Below are positions 52,999-63,788 of a stretch of 64,000 nt of DNA, piece by piece. The position numbers and the translations under genes were made by a program. Position 1 is the first letter of the stretch. The number at the start of each line of letters is the position of its first letter. Source of the stretch: Lactarius indigo (Eukaryota; Basidiomycota; Agaricomycetes; Russulales; Russulaceae). The notes under the pieces were generated by a model, which saw nothing but the letters and a program-made list of their open reading frames with translations, had not been told where the DNA came from and did no database searches. The DNA lies in the NCBI GenBank assembly GCA_025766275.1, contig JAFKAC010000022.1, positions 186,001 to 250,000 of the forward strand, read 5' to 3'.

Positions 52999-55900
52999 TG
53001 CGTCGAGTAGATGACATGGAGTGAAGGAGAGATGGGGGCTTATCACGACAGGGGGTCGCCCTTATATGCGTTTCTCTGTCGGGGTTGGAATGTTTGAATT
53101 CCCGAACGGCTTCGTCGGCAAATACGTCATCCTTATCTATCCACTGGTTATCGGAGTCTGGATATCCCTTCCATTTCACGAGGTATTGGAGTCGATGTCT
53201 TCTGCCGAACCGCCGAGAGTCTAGAATCTTCTCGACCTCGTATTCTTCTTCGTTATCAACCAAATCAGGTGGTGGGCGCTGATAGTTTGGTCCGTGCGTG
53301 GGTGTTTTGCGATAAGGTGTGAGAAGATCTATGTGGAAGACGTCATGGATACTCCACTGCGTGGGAAGTTCGAGGCGATAGTTGACAGGAGACATCACCT
53401 GGATGACCTTAAATGGTCCGTGCCGTTTGGCCACTAGTTTTGCGGTTGGTTGATGGGTGTGTAAGTGGCGTCCTTCTAGCCATACGAGGTCTCCTTCTTG
53501 GAACTTGGGCGTATCTTTGTGTTTGATCCATGACTTTTGCGCCCGAAGCATACAGGAGAAAGCGCGCTGTCGCGCTTGTTTAAATTGATCGAGTCTTAAC
53601 GATACTTGTGGGATAGGGGAAGGCCTATCGGTCCAATCAGCGCGTGGATTGAATCCGGATAGGAGAAAGAAAGGGGACTCCCGCGTGGTTTTATTAGGCC
53701 AATTGTTGTGCGTGAATTCTGCCATAGGCAGATAGCGGACCCAGTCGTCTTGCCGCTCGTTTACCCAGAAACGGAGATACTGCTCCAGCCATTGATTTGT
53801 TTGTTCCGATTGGCCATCGGTCCTGGGGTGATAAGCGGTTGAGATATTTTGGCTGATGCCAAGGATTTTGCATATCTCTCGCATAAACTTGGATGCGAAA
53901 CGGGGGTCTCTATCACTGATAACGTGCGAGGGGAGTCCGAATCGTGGGAAGACATGAGAGACGTACAGGGCAGCCGTTCCCTCAGCTGTTATCTCTTCAT
54001 TACAAGGGATGAAGATAGCGGCTTTGGTGCAGTCGTGATCTGTTACCGTAAGAATGGAATCATATCCGTGGGATACAGGAAGTTTGGTAATAAAGTCCAC
54101 TGCAATAGTCTCGAATGGCAGGGCTTCCGGTTTGGGATAGATGGGTTGTAGGGGTGCTTTGATTGGTCGGAGGTTGACTTTGTGTCGTTGGCATTCCGCA
54201 CAACCTTTGACATAGTCTGTGACGTCATTCTTCATCTGCGGCCACCAGTAATGCCGTTCCGTAAGTTGGAGAGTGCGTTTGATGCCAGGGTGGCCATAGA
54301 CGGGGGAGTTGTGGTGAGCAGCAATGATAGTGCGTTTGTCATGGATGCCGCCGGTGACTACTTGACGTCCATCCTTGTACCATGTCCCTTCAATGTCTTT
54401 TAGCTTATGAGCGTCAACCCAGGGCTTCAACTTAGCTATGTCTTGTTCGTAAATGGGATGTTCTGGCGTCATTTCCGCGGGTAGGATTTCGGGTCTCCAA
54501 TGAGGGTGTCGTAGTTCTTCTAATATAGTGGTACGCGCAAAAACACTTTCTGGTAATACCGTTATGCCTTCGTTGTCGTTTTCTCCTTGATCGTAGTCTG
54601 GTCTTCGGGATAACGCATCGGCGCGTCCGTTGGATGTACCTTTGATGTGGTGAATCTCGAAGTCGTATTCTGAGAGTTCAAGTACTTCCCTGGCTACGCG
54701 TCTGCTAATCTTCTGTGGTGACCTCCAGTATTGTAAATTAAGGTGATCGGAGAATACTTTAATCTTGTGAGGGGAGCCCGCCAAGAGGGGTCTCCAGTGG
54801 CGAAAGGCTTTGACAATAGCCAGGAGTTCGAGGTCGTAAATGTCGTAATTTCGTTCGGCTTCGTTGAGAGTGGATGAGTAGTAGCCGATAGGGTGTCATT
54901 TACCGTCTGTTTTGCGCTGAAGAAGGACTGCTCCCGTTGCAAAGCCCGATGCGTCGACCTCTAATTCGAATTGTTGCGTGAGATCTGGATGCGCTAGAAC
55001 GGGTTCACTGGTGACAAGGGTTTTAAGGTCTTGGAATGCCTTCTCTTCTTCCGCGCCCCAATGCCATTCGGTGTTTTTGTGTGTAAGTTTGTTCAATGGT
55101 CGTGCCTTGGTTGCGAAGCCTCGTATAAAAGGCCTGTAAAAATTGCAGAAACCAAGAAAAGAGCGGACGTCCTTAACTTTCGTTGGCGTAGGCCAATCCT
55201 TGATGCCCGAAATTTTGACGGGGTCCATGCGTGTCACCCCCTTTTCAAGGATTACCCCCAGGTAATCCATGCGTGGGGAGTGGAAGAGACATTTTTCAAG
55301 TTTGTAATACAAATCATGCTCCGCAGATACGCGGAGCACGTCCCTAACAGCTTCAATGTGTTCCTGTAGTGAGTGGTTGATTCCCGTGGCGATGCCGATA
55401 TCGTCCATATAGACGTGGATAACTGTGCCGCATTTTTCGTGCTTTGCAATGACATCCCTGAAGATGAAGTTCATCATGGTCTGGAATGTTGCCGGAGAAT
55501 TGGTTAAGCCGAAAAACATCACCGTGGGTTCGAATAGGCCATAACGCGTTTTAAATGCCGCCTTTTCTTCATCTCCTTCTTTAATGCGTATGTTGTTGTA
55601 CCCCCATCTAACGTCGAGCTTAGTATAGATGTGAGCGTTACTGAGGTCGGTAATGAGGTCAGAGATGAGGGGAAGGGGGTATTGGTTGCGAATGGTGACG
55701 GCATTAATTTTTCGGTAGTCTTGGACGGGTCGCAGTTTTCCATCCTTTTTCTTGATGAAGAAGAAGGATGAGGCGTATGGAGATTTGGAAGGCCTTATGT
55801 AGCCCTTCTTGAGTTGTTCCTCAATCCATTCGCGTAACTTCTTGTCTTCCTCTTGTGTCATAGGGTATATCTTACAATCGATGGCATCGGCTGTTCCTGG

Positions 55901-56619
55901 TTTGAATTCGATAGCGTGATCCCAGGGCCTGCTGGGTGGAAATCTGTCCGACGCTTCTTCACTGAAGAGGCGTTCAAATTCGTGGTATTCAGGGGGCAAC
56001 TCAGCTTTTGTCATGTATTGTTGGGCGGCTATGGCGAGATCAGTGGCGGTGGCCCTAATCCGACATCCTTCTTCAAATTGCTGTCGTTGTTCGTCGGTAA
56101 TAACACAGGAATGTACGACTTCATAATCATCGTTTTGTACAGTGGTTGCTGCTACTACTGGCGTTTTCTTGAAGTAAGGGTTAGTTGATCGAATAATGAT
56201 AGGGAGCATGTCTTCGTGTATGGCTGCCTGCGACCACTTGATATGTGGGTCGTAAATAGCGAGCCAGGGATAACCTAACACGATGTCTTCGTTGCCAATG
56301 TCCGTAATGAGGAAGCGGATTTCCTTATGAATGCCTTTAGTTTGGACATCAACATCGGTATAGTGGGTGATACGCCCCGATTTGTTTTCGGTGTTGTCGA
56401 TATTCCATATCTTTTTTGGGATGTCGAGCAGTTTAGTCCCAAGCCCCATTCTTTTTGCGAACAACGGTTTCATGAAACAATGGGTTGCTCCTGAGTCGAC
56501 TAATGCGCGTATGTCGGCCATTGCGTAACTGGTGTGAATCGATACTGGAACTCTCATAGAACGATAGCGAGTCATGATTACACTGTTACAATTAACTGCC
56601 CTCACCCAGGCCGATGGGT

Positions 56620-58581
56620 TCAGGCGTCCTGAAAACCCTCCTTTTTCCACAACTGTTGGAGGATAATGTCTTTTACGTCGTCTGATTCCCCAGCTACTCC
56701 ATTGAGCCAGTCGCTGGCGCGTTGTTGAGGGGGTACTTCTTGGACCGCCCTGGTAGCGACTTCTGGCTCTTGTTGGTGGTAGTCGGTGTCAATATACCGA
56801 CTGGTTGGTGCTTGGGGTTGATGTTCCCTTCGTGGTTGTCTACAATCGCGAGCCATGTGTCCGTCCTTCCAACAGTTATAACATGTGACTGGCCTTTGGT
56901 TGTTACGTCCTCCTCCTCTTTGGAGGAATCCTCCTCTTGGTCGATACGGGGGACGAGGAGCGAGTATGTCTTCCGCTCCTGCGAGTCGCCCTCGAATTCG
57001 GTCTGCTGAAGTATCCATCGCGTTTGGATCTTGAGGTAAGTTTCTCGGTTGCCAAGAACTTCTTGGCGGTCCTTGCCATTGCCGTTGTTGACGCTGTCGT
57101 CCTTGTCCTTGTCCTGAAGGAACTCCTTTGTTTAACACCGCTTTGAGGTGAAGGTACTGTTGTTGGCGAATGGTGGCTGCTTCTTTCCACTCGCGGTAGT
57201 TGCGGGGATTGTCGAGGGTATAGACTTTTTCATATAGGTCTTTTGGCAGCCCGCTTGCGAATAAATCTAGCGTTTGGGGGTCGTCAAGTCTGTATTGAGC
57301 GCGGCGTATGAGCTGTTCGAATTGGGTGCAATACTCATCTAGGTCGCCCCCAATCATTTTGACTCCCTTTTTGAGTTCGTATTGGGCTTGCTCCTGCTCC
57401 ATAGTGTTTCGGAAGCGCTGCATGAAGCTGCGCGTGACTTCATTCCATAATCCTTCACTGGTGCGGGGTATCCCAGCTTGTATCTGGCCGTTGAGCCAAG
57501 TAAGCATGGCTAATACCCATTCGCTGACATTGACGCCTTTGATGTAAGAGAGGAAAAGTAGGGCGCGTCGGTATGGGGTCGCCATTATGCCTTCATCGGC
57601 ATTCATGCCCCAGTAGACATGCCATTGAGTAAGGAACGCTTCTACTTTGGCGCGTTCTCCGTCAAATACTGTAGGCGCTTCGCCAGCTAATTTGTTACTT
57701 GGAGGGGGAATAATAGGTCCTGCACCTGGTAGTCCTCCTCCCGGAGGCCCTCCTCCTGGTGGTCCTCCTGGGAATCCTCCAGGAAATCCTTGAAATCCGG
57801 GTCCTCCTGGTGGTGGTCCTCCTCCTCCGGGTAAGTCGCCAGGGGGTCCGCCTCCTCCACTGGGAGGGTCAGCCACGTCAGGCCCGATGGCACGGTGGAT
57901 TGCCACATCATCTTCGGTCATGCGATGACCCGTGTAGGGGTTGATGGGAGCTAGATTAGCTCGTGATTCTTCTGCTATGCGTCTTTGTTCTTCTAGGGCT
58001 ATTTGATCCCTCGCTTCTGTGGTAAGCCGTATATCTTCCTCGGTAAGAGTGGTAGTTGCCATTGCGACCGCTGGGCTACGGATATGAATTACTTCTGGTT
58101 CGGGTTGGTGAATGGTAAGGGACTCAGTTCGTTGTATGATATGATCGCCAATAGCTCCTAGACTGGCTTCTTCTGCTGGCGTGGCTCCTCTACTTGGTGA
58201 TTGACTCTCGGAGGTTTCTTCTCCACTAATTCCTTCGTCTGTGTGTTCTTGCGTTTGTCCGTCAATAGGACCGTAGTCAGCGCGGCTGTTAAGTTCTCGT
58301 GCGTCGATATCGCAGTTGTAGTTTCTTCCTGCTGGTCGTACTATATCCCAACGATGATCTATGGGGTTCCAAGTAACCTCGACCCAACAAAGGTATTCGA
58401 AATTGAACTCAACGGGTCGGAAACGGTTGGGACCGTTAAATTCTACGAAATACCCAGTATCTTCTCCTCGTTCTCTCCACTGAGCTGCTCCTAAGAACCT
58501 TGTAGGTACGTTGCGATCTCCTCGTCTTTCAATGTGATAGGGACGGAACGACGTCCACTGGTCTCTGGTCGAATACGCCAC
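56620..58581 (-). CDS. gag: Element D Gag, start codon changed to GTG
   Basis: About 653 codons uninterrupted. The position aligned to the ATG of C's gag reads GTG here (58581-58579), directly followed by the conserved start YSTRDQWTSFRPYHIERRGDRNVP. Without ATG, initiation would be weak or shifted. The N-terminal domain (1-100), an acidic linker and a Gly/Pro-rich repeat (about 57870-57720) come first. The capsid-like core (PTVFDGERAKVEAFLTQWHV onward, about 57680-57100) and the zinc knuckle CYNCWKDGHMARDC near 56883-56842 follow. Ends in GFQDA-stop, overlapping pol by 31 nt with the GGGTTTT heptamer at 56632-56638. Confidence 0.88.
   Translation of the reverse strand: MAYSTRDQWTSFRPYHIERRGDRNVPTRFLGAAQWRERGEDTGYFVEFNGPNRFRPVEFNFEYLCWVEVTWNPIDHRWDIVRPAGRNYNCDIDARELNSRADYGPIDGQTQEHTDEGISGEETSESQSPSRGATPAEEASLGAIGDHIIQRTESLTIHQPEPEVIHIRSPAVAMATTTLTEEDIRLTTEARDQIALEEQRRIAEESRANLAPINPYTGHRMTEDDVAIHRAIGPDVADPPSGGGGPPGDLPGGGGPPPGGPGFQGFPGGFPGGPPGGGPPGGGLPGAGPIIPPPSNKLAGEAPTVFDGERAKVEAFLTQWHVYWGMNADEGIMATPYRRALLFLSYIKGVNVSEWVLAMLTWLNGQIQAGIPRTSEGLWNEVTRSFMQRFRNTMEQEQAQYELKKGVKMIGGDLDEYCTQFEQLIRRAQYRLDDPQTLDLFASGLPKDLYEKVYTLDNPRNYREWKEAATIRQQQYLHLKAVLNKGVPSGQGQGRQRQQRQWQGPPRSSWQPRNLPQDPNAMDTSADRIRGRLAGAEDILAPRPPYRPRGGFLQRGGGRNNQRPVTCYNCWKDGHMARDCRQPRREHQPQAPTSRYIDTDYHQQEPEVATRAVQEVPPQQRASDWLNGVAGESDDVKDIILQQLWKKEGFQDA
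56632..56638 (-). promoter_or_regulatory. Candidate -1 frameshift site, element D
   Basis: G GGT TTT on the minus strand, in the gag frame, 10 nt before the gag stop; same site as in A and C. Confidence 0.55.
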
Positions 58582-58589
58582 GATGAAGG

Positions 58590-58600
58590 ATCTTGGTCTT
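58590..58600 (-). other. Primer-binding site of D, self-complementary type
   Basis: The minus strand reads AAGACCAAGAT two bases after the LTR. It is the reverse complement of 11 nt at the presumed transcript start in the LTR (58835-58845), about 34 nt after the TATATATA box. Same arrangement as in element C. Confidence 0.72.
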
Positions 58601-58602
58601 AA

Positions 58603-59111
58603 TGTTACGCTCCACCGGCGTTAGTCCGACGTGGACTCGAAATAGGCGTAATCAACTTAGCGAAGATGAGTGAATGGGGACCACGTGTCAACCCAACACT
58701 GGCTGAACAGGGGCACTATTGGCACACGCTGCAGCGACAAGAGAGAGAAGAGTATTCCTTGGGGAATACAAGTGGAGGCACACTTAGTCTGAGACTAAGG
58801 CAGGTGAGAGACGATTCAAGTGGTGGATTCGAAGAAGACCAAGATGGGGACTCTTGGTCTTCCTGGCTGACTATATATACAGATACACGCGGGCTTTAAA
58901 GCGCCGCTGGAATAGTAAGTAACCAATAGCGTAACTAGCTCGAACCCTAGTACAGCTATCCTAGGAATGAGTCATGCAGGAGTCACAATCACATGCGAAC
59001 TACTATGCTGACTGATGCGATGTAAGAGTCCATGACTAATAGTGATACCGGACCGTAGTCATAACCGGTCATGAGTCGTATGTAATGAGTCACTGAGTCC
59101 ATACCGTAACA
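58603..59111 (-). repeat. 5' LTR of element D
   Basis: 509 bp, differing from 51300-51808 by one visible G/A substitution. Minus-strand TATATATA near 58868-58876. Inverted repeat GAAGACCAAGA(T/G) ... TCTTGGTCTTC at 58834-58862. Confidence 0.95.
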
Positions 59112-59142
59112 CCTCAGGTTGATCAACGGACGGTTGGGGCAT

Positions 59143-59326
59143 GAGAGGTAACTTGACGACTTGGACGGTGAAAGAGTGAAGGGTGAAAAAACCAACGGGA
59201 GCTGGTATTTATGGAAAAAAAAACCGAGTGGCGGTTGCCTTTACTGGTTCAACTTTTTGTTAATTTCAAATCATATAGGTTCGAAGGTAAACGCAACATA
59301 CCTTCAATACCCACAACGCAAACACC
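59143..59326. promoter_or_regulatory. 184-bp divergent promoter region, DUF6532-like gene 2 / Plavaka 2
   Basis: All sequence between the two start codons. It contains a TATTTATGG / CCATAAATA element near 59205-59213 that could serve either strand and an A run at about 59213-59222. So short a shared promoter suggests coordinated expression of the two genes. Confidence 0.5.
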
Positions 59327-62300
59327 ATGGTGGACTGTAGAGGATGTGGCCGAAAACGACTGAAGCGCAGTGGTATTGTCCAGCACTGCTCCCAGAGCAA
59401 TGACCCACGATGCCAGTCATATCTTGCCCAACTGAGGTCTGCCAAACTCGTCAGTGTCAACGGCGTTACCAAAGCAGCAAAAAAACGAAAAAGGGACGAA
59501 CCCGAGTCAGGTGAGATATGCTGGTATGATCGAGGCCCACAACGCTGATTATCTGTAGTCGATGACGAGGATGTTACAATGGAGCTTGGTGGCCGACACA
59601 GTTCTGGTACAGGTGTACATCCAGTCGAAAACGTCGGGGACATCATTAGCGAGGACACGGTGGACAACGGTCCATACAGCGCCATGGACGGAGCTGTTAT
59701 CGCTGGCTCAGGGGACGACAGCATTAGCTCAGAGGACGAAGGTGGCACTGCCTTGGACAAATACAGCAGCGACAGCGACACAGCCCCCATTGCCCAACAT
59801 GATATCGGACTTGAACCATGACACCGCGCCCGACCTCCAAGCCCCAACGCAGCTATCAACCCTAATGCCAATCGCACAACTCCCGAGAGGGCTGCAGGTG
59901 GCCTAAGTGAACAAGAACGACTGCAAGATGACGACTCACTTCAGAGATGTGGGGAGGTAGGACCGGTGCTTGAGAGACGTCCAAAGGTCACCAGGTATCC
60001 AGGAGGAAACGCAGGAGTTGCGCACTCAAAAAAAAACATGACTGAAAATCAAAAATACGAAGCGAAGGTCGGGGACGTATCACAATCAAATCCTTACGCA
60101 CCCTTTGCATCGTCATTGGACTGGCAGATCGCCAAATGGGCGAAGCTATGTGGACCAAGTTCAACAGCATTCACCAAGATGATGGCTATCGATGGGGTGA
60201 GTTGAGCGATCAGCGACACAATGTCGCAGTGATGAAGAGTTTTGACGAGTTTTCAGGTCCAAGAACGGCTGGGTCTTACATTCAAAACTACACGAGAAAT
60301 GAATCGACTGGTTGACTCTCACCTTCCTGGGCGACCTCCTTTCCAACGAAAAGAAGTTTTGGTCGGAGACGAAGTGTGCGAAGTCTTCTACAGAGACATT
60401 ATTCAGTGCATCCACGCGCTCTTTGGGGACCCAGATTTGGCTCCTTACCTTATCTTTGCACCTGAAAAACACTATATCGATGATGAGAGAACGGAGCAGA
60501 TGTATCACGATATGCATACTGGGTCTTGGTGGTGGACAACACAGGTGGGAAGGGCGACAACGTGTTGACTGAGTAGTGATGCTGACTCAGACGCAGGCCG
60601 CGGTTGAGAAGGTCACGCCAAGGGCCACCATTGTCCCTGTCCTTGTGTCAACAGACAAGACACAGTTGACTCTTTTCTGAAACAAGAGCGCGTATCCTAT
60701 CTACATGACGATTGGGAACATTCCTAAGGAGATCCGTCGCAAGAGCTCCTTGCATTCCTATGTGCTACTAGGCTACCTCCCGACAACAAAGCTAGAGCAA
60801 GTAGTGAACAAGGCAAAACGGAAATGACTGACAGCGAACCTTTACCATGCCTGTATGCGATGTATCCTTGAACCACTGGTCTCAGCAGGAAAGGACGGCG
60901 TCTTTATGTCTACTGCTGAAGGTCTTGTTCACCAGAATCACCCCATCCTGGCAAGCTTTATTGGTGACTATCCCGAGCAAATTTTGGCGACGTGTTCTAT
61001 CTATGGCAATTGTCCTGTGTGTGGCACACCTCAAGACGATCTGGGCGACTTTAAACCTGATGACGTACCCCCTCCGCGCCAGCTGGATACATTCCTTGAG
61101 GCTCTTGACTCGTTCTGGGGCGATTCAGCTGGCTTTCTTCAGACTTGTTCCGAGATCCGCATGAAGCCGGTACCTCAACCCTTCTGGCTAGGGCTTCCTT
61201 ACCTCAACATTTACCAGTCTATCACTCCCGATGTCCTCCACCAACTATATCAGGGCGTCGTCAAGCATCTAAAGTCTTGGGTTATTGAAGCTTGCGGGCC
61301 TGCAGAAATCGATGCGCGATGCTGTCAACTCCCCCCAAATCATAATATCTGCCTTTTTGTGAGAGGGATCAGCAGTCTTTCATGCGTCACTGGTCATGAA
61401 CATGACCAGATCTGCCGGTTTTTCTTGGGTCTCATTATTGACATTCGCCTTCCCGACAACTTGTCCAACGTTCGGCTCCTCCGGTCTGTGCGCGCAATAT
61501 TAGACCTATTATACCTTGCACAATATCCCATCCATACCGACTTGACACTCGGACTTCTCACAGACGCTCTGAGTCAATTCCATGCTAACAAGGAAATTTT
61601 TGTTCAACTCAGCATCCGCGCCCACTTCAACATCCCGAAATTTCACTTTTTATCTCATTACGTCGAGTCAATCAAGTCTCTTGGCACTACTGACAACTTC
61701 AATACCCAGTACACTGAGCGCCTCCACATCGACCTTGCGAAGGATGCATATGCAGCTACAAATCGCAAGGACGAGTATGAACAGATGACACTGTGGCTGG
61801 ATCGTAAGGAATGCATCCACCGCCATGACCAGCACATCAAGTGGCGTCTAGCTGGATCTCCTATTCCAAAGCGCGTGGATTGGACGCCACCTGATTTGAA
61901 CCCACGTCAGGAACTAACCATGGCAAAGCATCCAACGCAGTATGCGGTGCCACTTGATAGGCTCCAGGACTTGTATGGGGCACCACTCTTCAAGGTTGCT
62001 CTCCGCCGGTTTATCTCTGCCACTAATAACCCAGATCAGACTCACCAGCAGCTCGAGAGTTCATTATGGGGGCTGCGCCTCCCTTTTAATCGACTTCCTG
62101 TGTGGCACGTGATCAAGTTCACCCGGTTCGACCCGATTACCGGAAAAAACTTGACCTCTGACGCGATTCACGCACAACCAACACGGAAGGGTAAACACAA
62201 TTGATTAATCACTGGGTGTTTTGATACTGCGTTGATCAACGATGGGACCGGAAAGGAACATGGGGTTAAAGGTACGTTTGATCAAGCACACTTGGGTTTG

Positions 62301-62694
62301 TGGCTAATGATTCTGACACCAAACAGGCTATTGTGTCGGGCGCATTCGTGTCGTATTTTCGATACCCCAAAAGTATCTTTCCCGCCTCTTCGATCCCAGG
62401 GTATCAGTGCCACTTCACCTAGCATACGTACAATGGTACTCTCCGCTTACCGTCCTTGACCCAAATAATGGGATGTTCAAGATACGACCACAGAAAGATT
62501 TGGAGGGTAACTGGATATGTAGCATTGTCCCAGTGGGGAATATCCGACGGAGCGTGCACCTCTTACCCAAATTCGGGCCAGTTGTGCCAGCTGAGTGGAC
62601 TAGTAGCAGCGTTTTGGATCACTGTGACACGTTCTTTGTGAACAATCGTACAGATAGACAGATTTTCCATACTTTGCACAATTCCGTAAACTAA
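59327..62694 (+). pseudogene. Plavaka (CACTA-like) transposase 2, nearly complete, TGA-interrupted
   Basis: Starts at ATG 59327 with a Cys/His cluster (CRGCGRKRLKRSGIVQHC) likely to bind DNA. Introns fit at 59511-59558, 60197-60256, 60545-60596 and 62272-62326. An acidic linker follows (about 59580-59820). The core carries NPYAPFASSLDWQIAKWAK, FPGRPPF-like and WWWTTQ segments, then FIGDYPEQILATCSIYGNCP, ITPDVLHQLYQGVVKHLKSW, LPPNHNICLFVRGISSLSCV, HANKEIFVQLSIRAHFNIPK and YTERLHIDLAKDAYAATNRK. The C-terminal part resumes after the last intron as VGRIRVVFSIPQKYL...VQWYSPL, ending at 62694. In-frame TGA codons at 60678, 60825 and 62202 fall where Arg is usual or likely; a frame break lies near 59819. 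Otherwise full length. Divergent from DUF6532-like gene 2. Confidence 0.82.
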
Positions 62695-63542
62695 TACAAC
62701 GTGCTGTAAGGTAACTGTGGCCCTTGGGTGAAACCATGCATCCTTCAGAGTCTTTGGGGTCTTTGGTCCACCGTGGGGTAGTCCTGCCAAAATAGGACTT
62801 CAAACCATCCGAGGTCTCCTCCACTTGACCTTGCCTCATATTCCGTACAATTTTTCTCTTCCCTCTGTCTCGCCCTCGAAAGTTGTCATTCCGTGCCCTT
62901 AGTCATTCCTTACCTCGACTGTATGGTGTTATATGAAAGCAACCCTCAATCATACATGCCATCTGGTTCTTGGTCACAGTGTCGTCGAAAGCTCCGCCTT
63001 GTTCTCAAACCAATTTTTGCCACATGGCCCTTACTTCGTTCGCGTCCCACCAAGTCCGAGTCTAATCACACCTTCGACTCTAGCAGACCAAGGCCATATG
63101 CTCATTTCACTCAAAACAACTATGACTTCTAGTGGCTTGCCCTAAGCTCGCATTCTTTGTGTCACGCAGAGGTGCGCCCTTTCGAGTTCCTTCGCGTTTT
63201 ATCAACAAGTTCTTATGTGCGTTCTATTTTTACTGGTAGTACACCTCGAGCTCATCAATACAACCTATGCCACCACTTTGCCGTGTCTTGAACTGTACCC
63301 TCATATCCCATTTTCGACCTTGGTCCTTGCCTCTCCTTTCCCATTTTCAAACCTGATCCACACCTTGCCTTTCCATTCTTCTCCATATTTGTGATACTCT
63401 TTCCTACTTTCACTTCAACACCTTTTTTTTTTTCCCACTTGGCTCGACCCTAGTTACAAGACCTGACATATTTAAGGACCCACGTCTGCTCAATTCCATT
63501 ATCAATTCCCCCGCGTTCCACCCCTCTCTCTCTGGCGTGGAA
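62695..63542. other. No confident gene
   Basis: Downstream of Plavaka 2. Short ORFs only (for example 62893-63132), none resembling a known family. A T run lies at 63421-63432 and a TATTTAAGG promoter-like box near 63470. The right terminal repeat of the transposon is expected here but was not recognised. Confidence 0.5.
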
Positions 63543-63788
63543 ATGGCCCTTCAGGGCATTCTAAGTCGAAGATACCCAAATGAACACTCAGTTGGCACTT
63601 GTAATTCTGGCCTCTTCCACGTAGCTGTCGCTTCTCAGCGCCTTTTCTCCCATCTCCTTGTGTTGCCTGACAACCATCTCTTCGTAACGAACCTGAGCCA
63701 GCCAGGATGCCACTGGCCTCAACGTGCAAAGCCCCGCAAATGGGATACTAACGTGAGTTCCATTCAATGCTGCCTTACAACGTACTGA
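63543..63788 (+). CDS. Hypothetical short ORF
   Basis: ATG at 63543, about 72 nt after TATTTAAGG, about 82 codons, with an in-frame GTGAGT donor near 63752. Downstream acceptors lead quickly to stops. No family recognised and no coding signature beyond openness; it may be spurious. Confidence 0.2.
   Translation: MALQGILSRRYPNEHSVGTCNSGLFHVAVASQRLFSHLLVLPDNHLFVTNLSQPGCHWPQRAKPRKWDTNVSSIQCCLTTY

Larger units (their letters stand above)
51842..56650 (-). pseudogene. pol: Element D Pol polyprotein with two in-frame TGA codons
   Basis: In the -1 frame after gag. Protease (LVDSGATHCF, about 56500), reverse transcriptase (about 56000-55110, YMDDIGIA near 55412), RNase H (split by TGA at 54898-54896 after KTDGK, where A and C have Arg), integrase zinc domain (HPGIKRTLQLTERHYWWP, CAECQRHK, about 54290-54170), core with TDGQSEQTNQ, and chromodomain (YEVEKI, LVKWKGYPDSDNQWI, about 53250-53110). 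A roughly 430-residue extension follows, with a second TGA at 52396-52394 (A and C have Cys there), ending in a charged coiled-coil-like segment (QLEKRIRQLQLEREMVV...KDSLYRLERA) at about 51990-51870. Catalytic residues are otherwise intact. Two stops in so young a copy suggest it moved with help from another copy or has been mutated quickly since. Confidence 0.9.
51300..59111 (-). mobile_element. Complete Ty3/Gypsy chromovirus D (family G2)
   Basis: 7812 bp, minus strand, LTRs of 509 bp each, perfect target duplication CCTCA (51295-51299, 59112-59116). The LTRs differ at one position by eye, so this is the youngest full-length insertion here. Gag and pol are open except for two in-frame TGA codons in pol, and the expected gag ATG is GTG. 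Same gene order and C-terminal pol extension as A and C, but clearly diverged from them. Confidence 0.95.
49108..59142 (-). pseudogene. DUF6532-like protein gene 2, split by Gypsy element D
   Basis: The ATG at 59142-59140 begins MPQPSVDQPE. Eleven codons in, element D (51300-59111) is inserted with the target duplication CCTCA. Without D and one duplication copy, the frame continues VPATQGSH into a 49-nt intron (51222-51270). Further introns fit at about 51012-51062, 50670-50724, 50268-50318, 49835-49886, 49628-49672, 49401-49447 and 49187-49242; the stop is at 49108. The protein has a Lys-rich basic stretch (PKTYPKKKAK, PPPKKKRR, a likely nuclear signal), an acidic region, an Asn/Asp-rich repeat (NIDNIDNIDNNGNNN), then a DUF6532-like C-terminal half (VSHYRTSVKQVAINLVTHGY, HPVIIDTLRNAFF, LPPAMVAMAAVAVHASL, RRLMSDLYKL). 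No stop occurs in any exon, so before D's insertion the gene was probably intact. It is divergent from Plavaka 2, 184 bp apart. Confidence 0.68.

Noticed and set aside
51842..62694. TGA decoded as an amino acid (selenocysteine or recoded stop)
   Set aside because: Genuine stops of pol in several elements are also TGA, the premature ones differ between copies, and comparable sites mostly have CGA; methyl-CpG decay explains them better.
63543..63788. Confident protein-coding gene at the right end
   Set aside because: Open but short, with no recognised family and poor continuation after the putative intron; listed only at low confidence.
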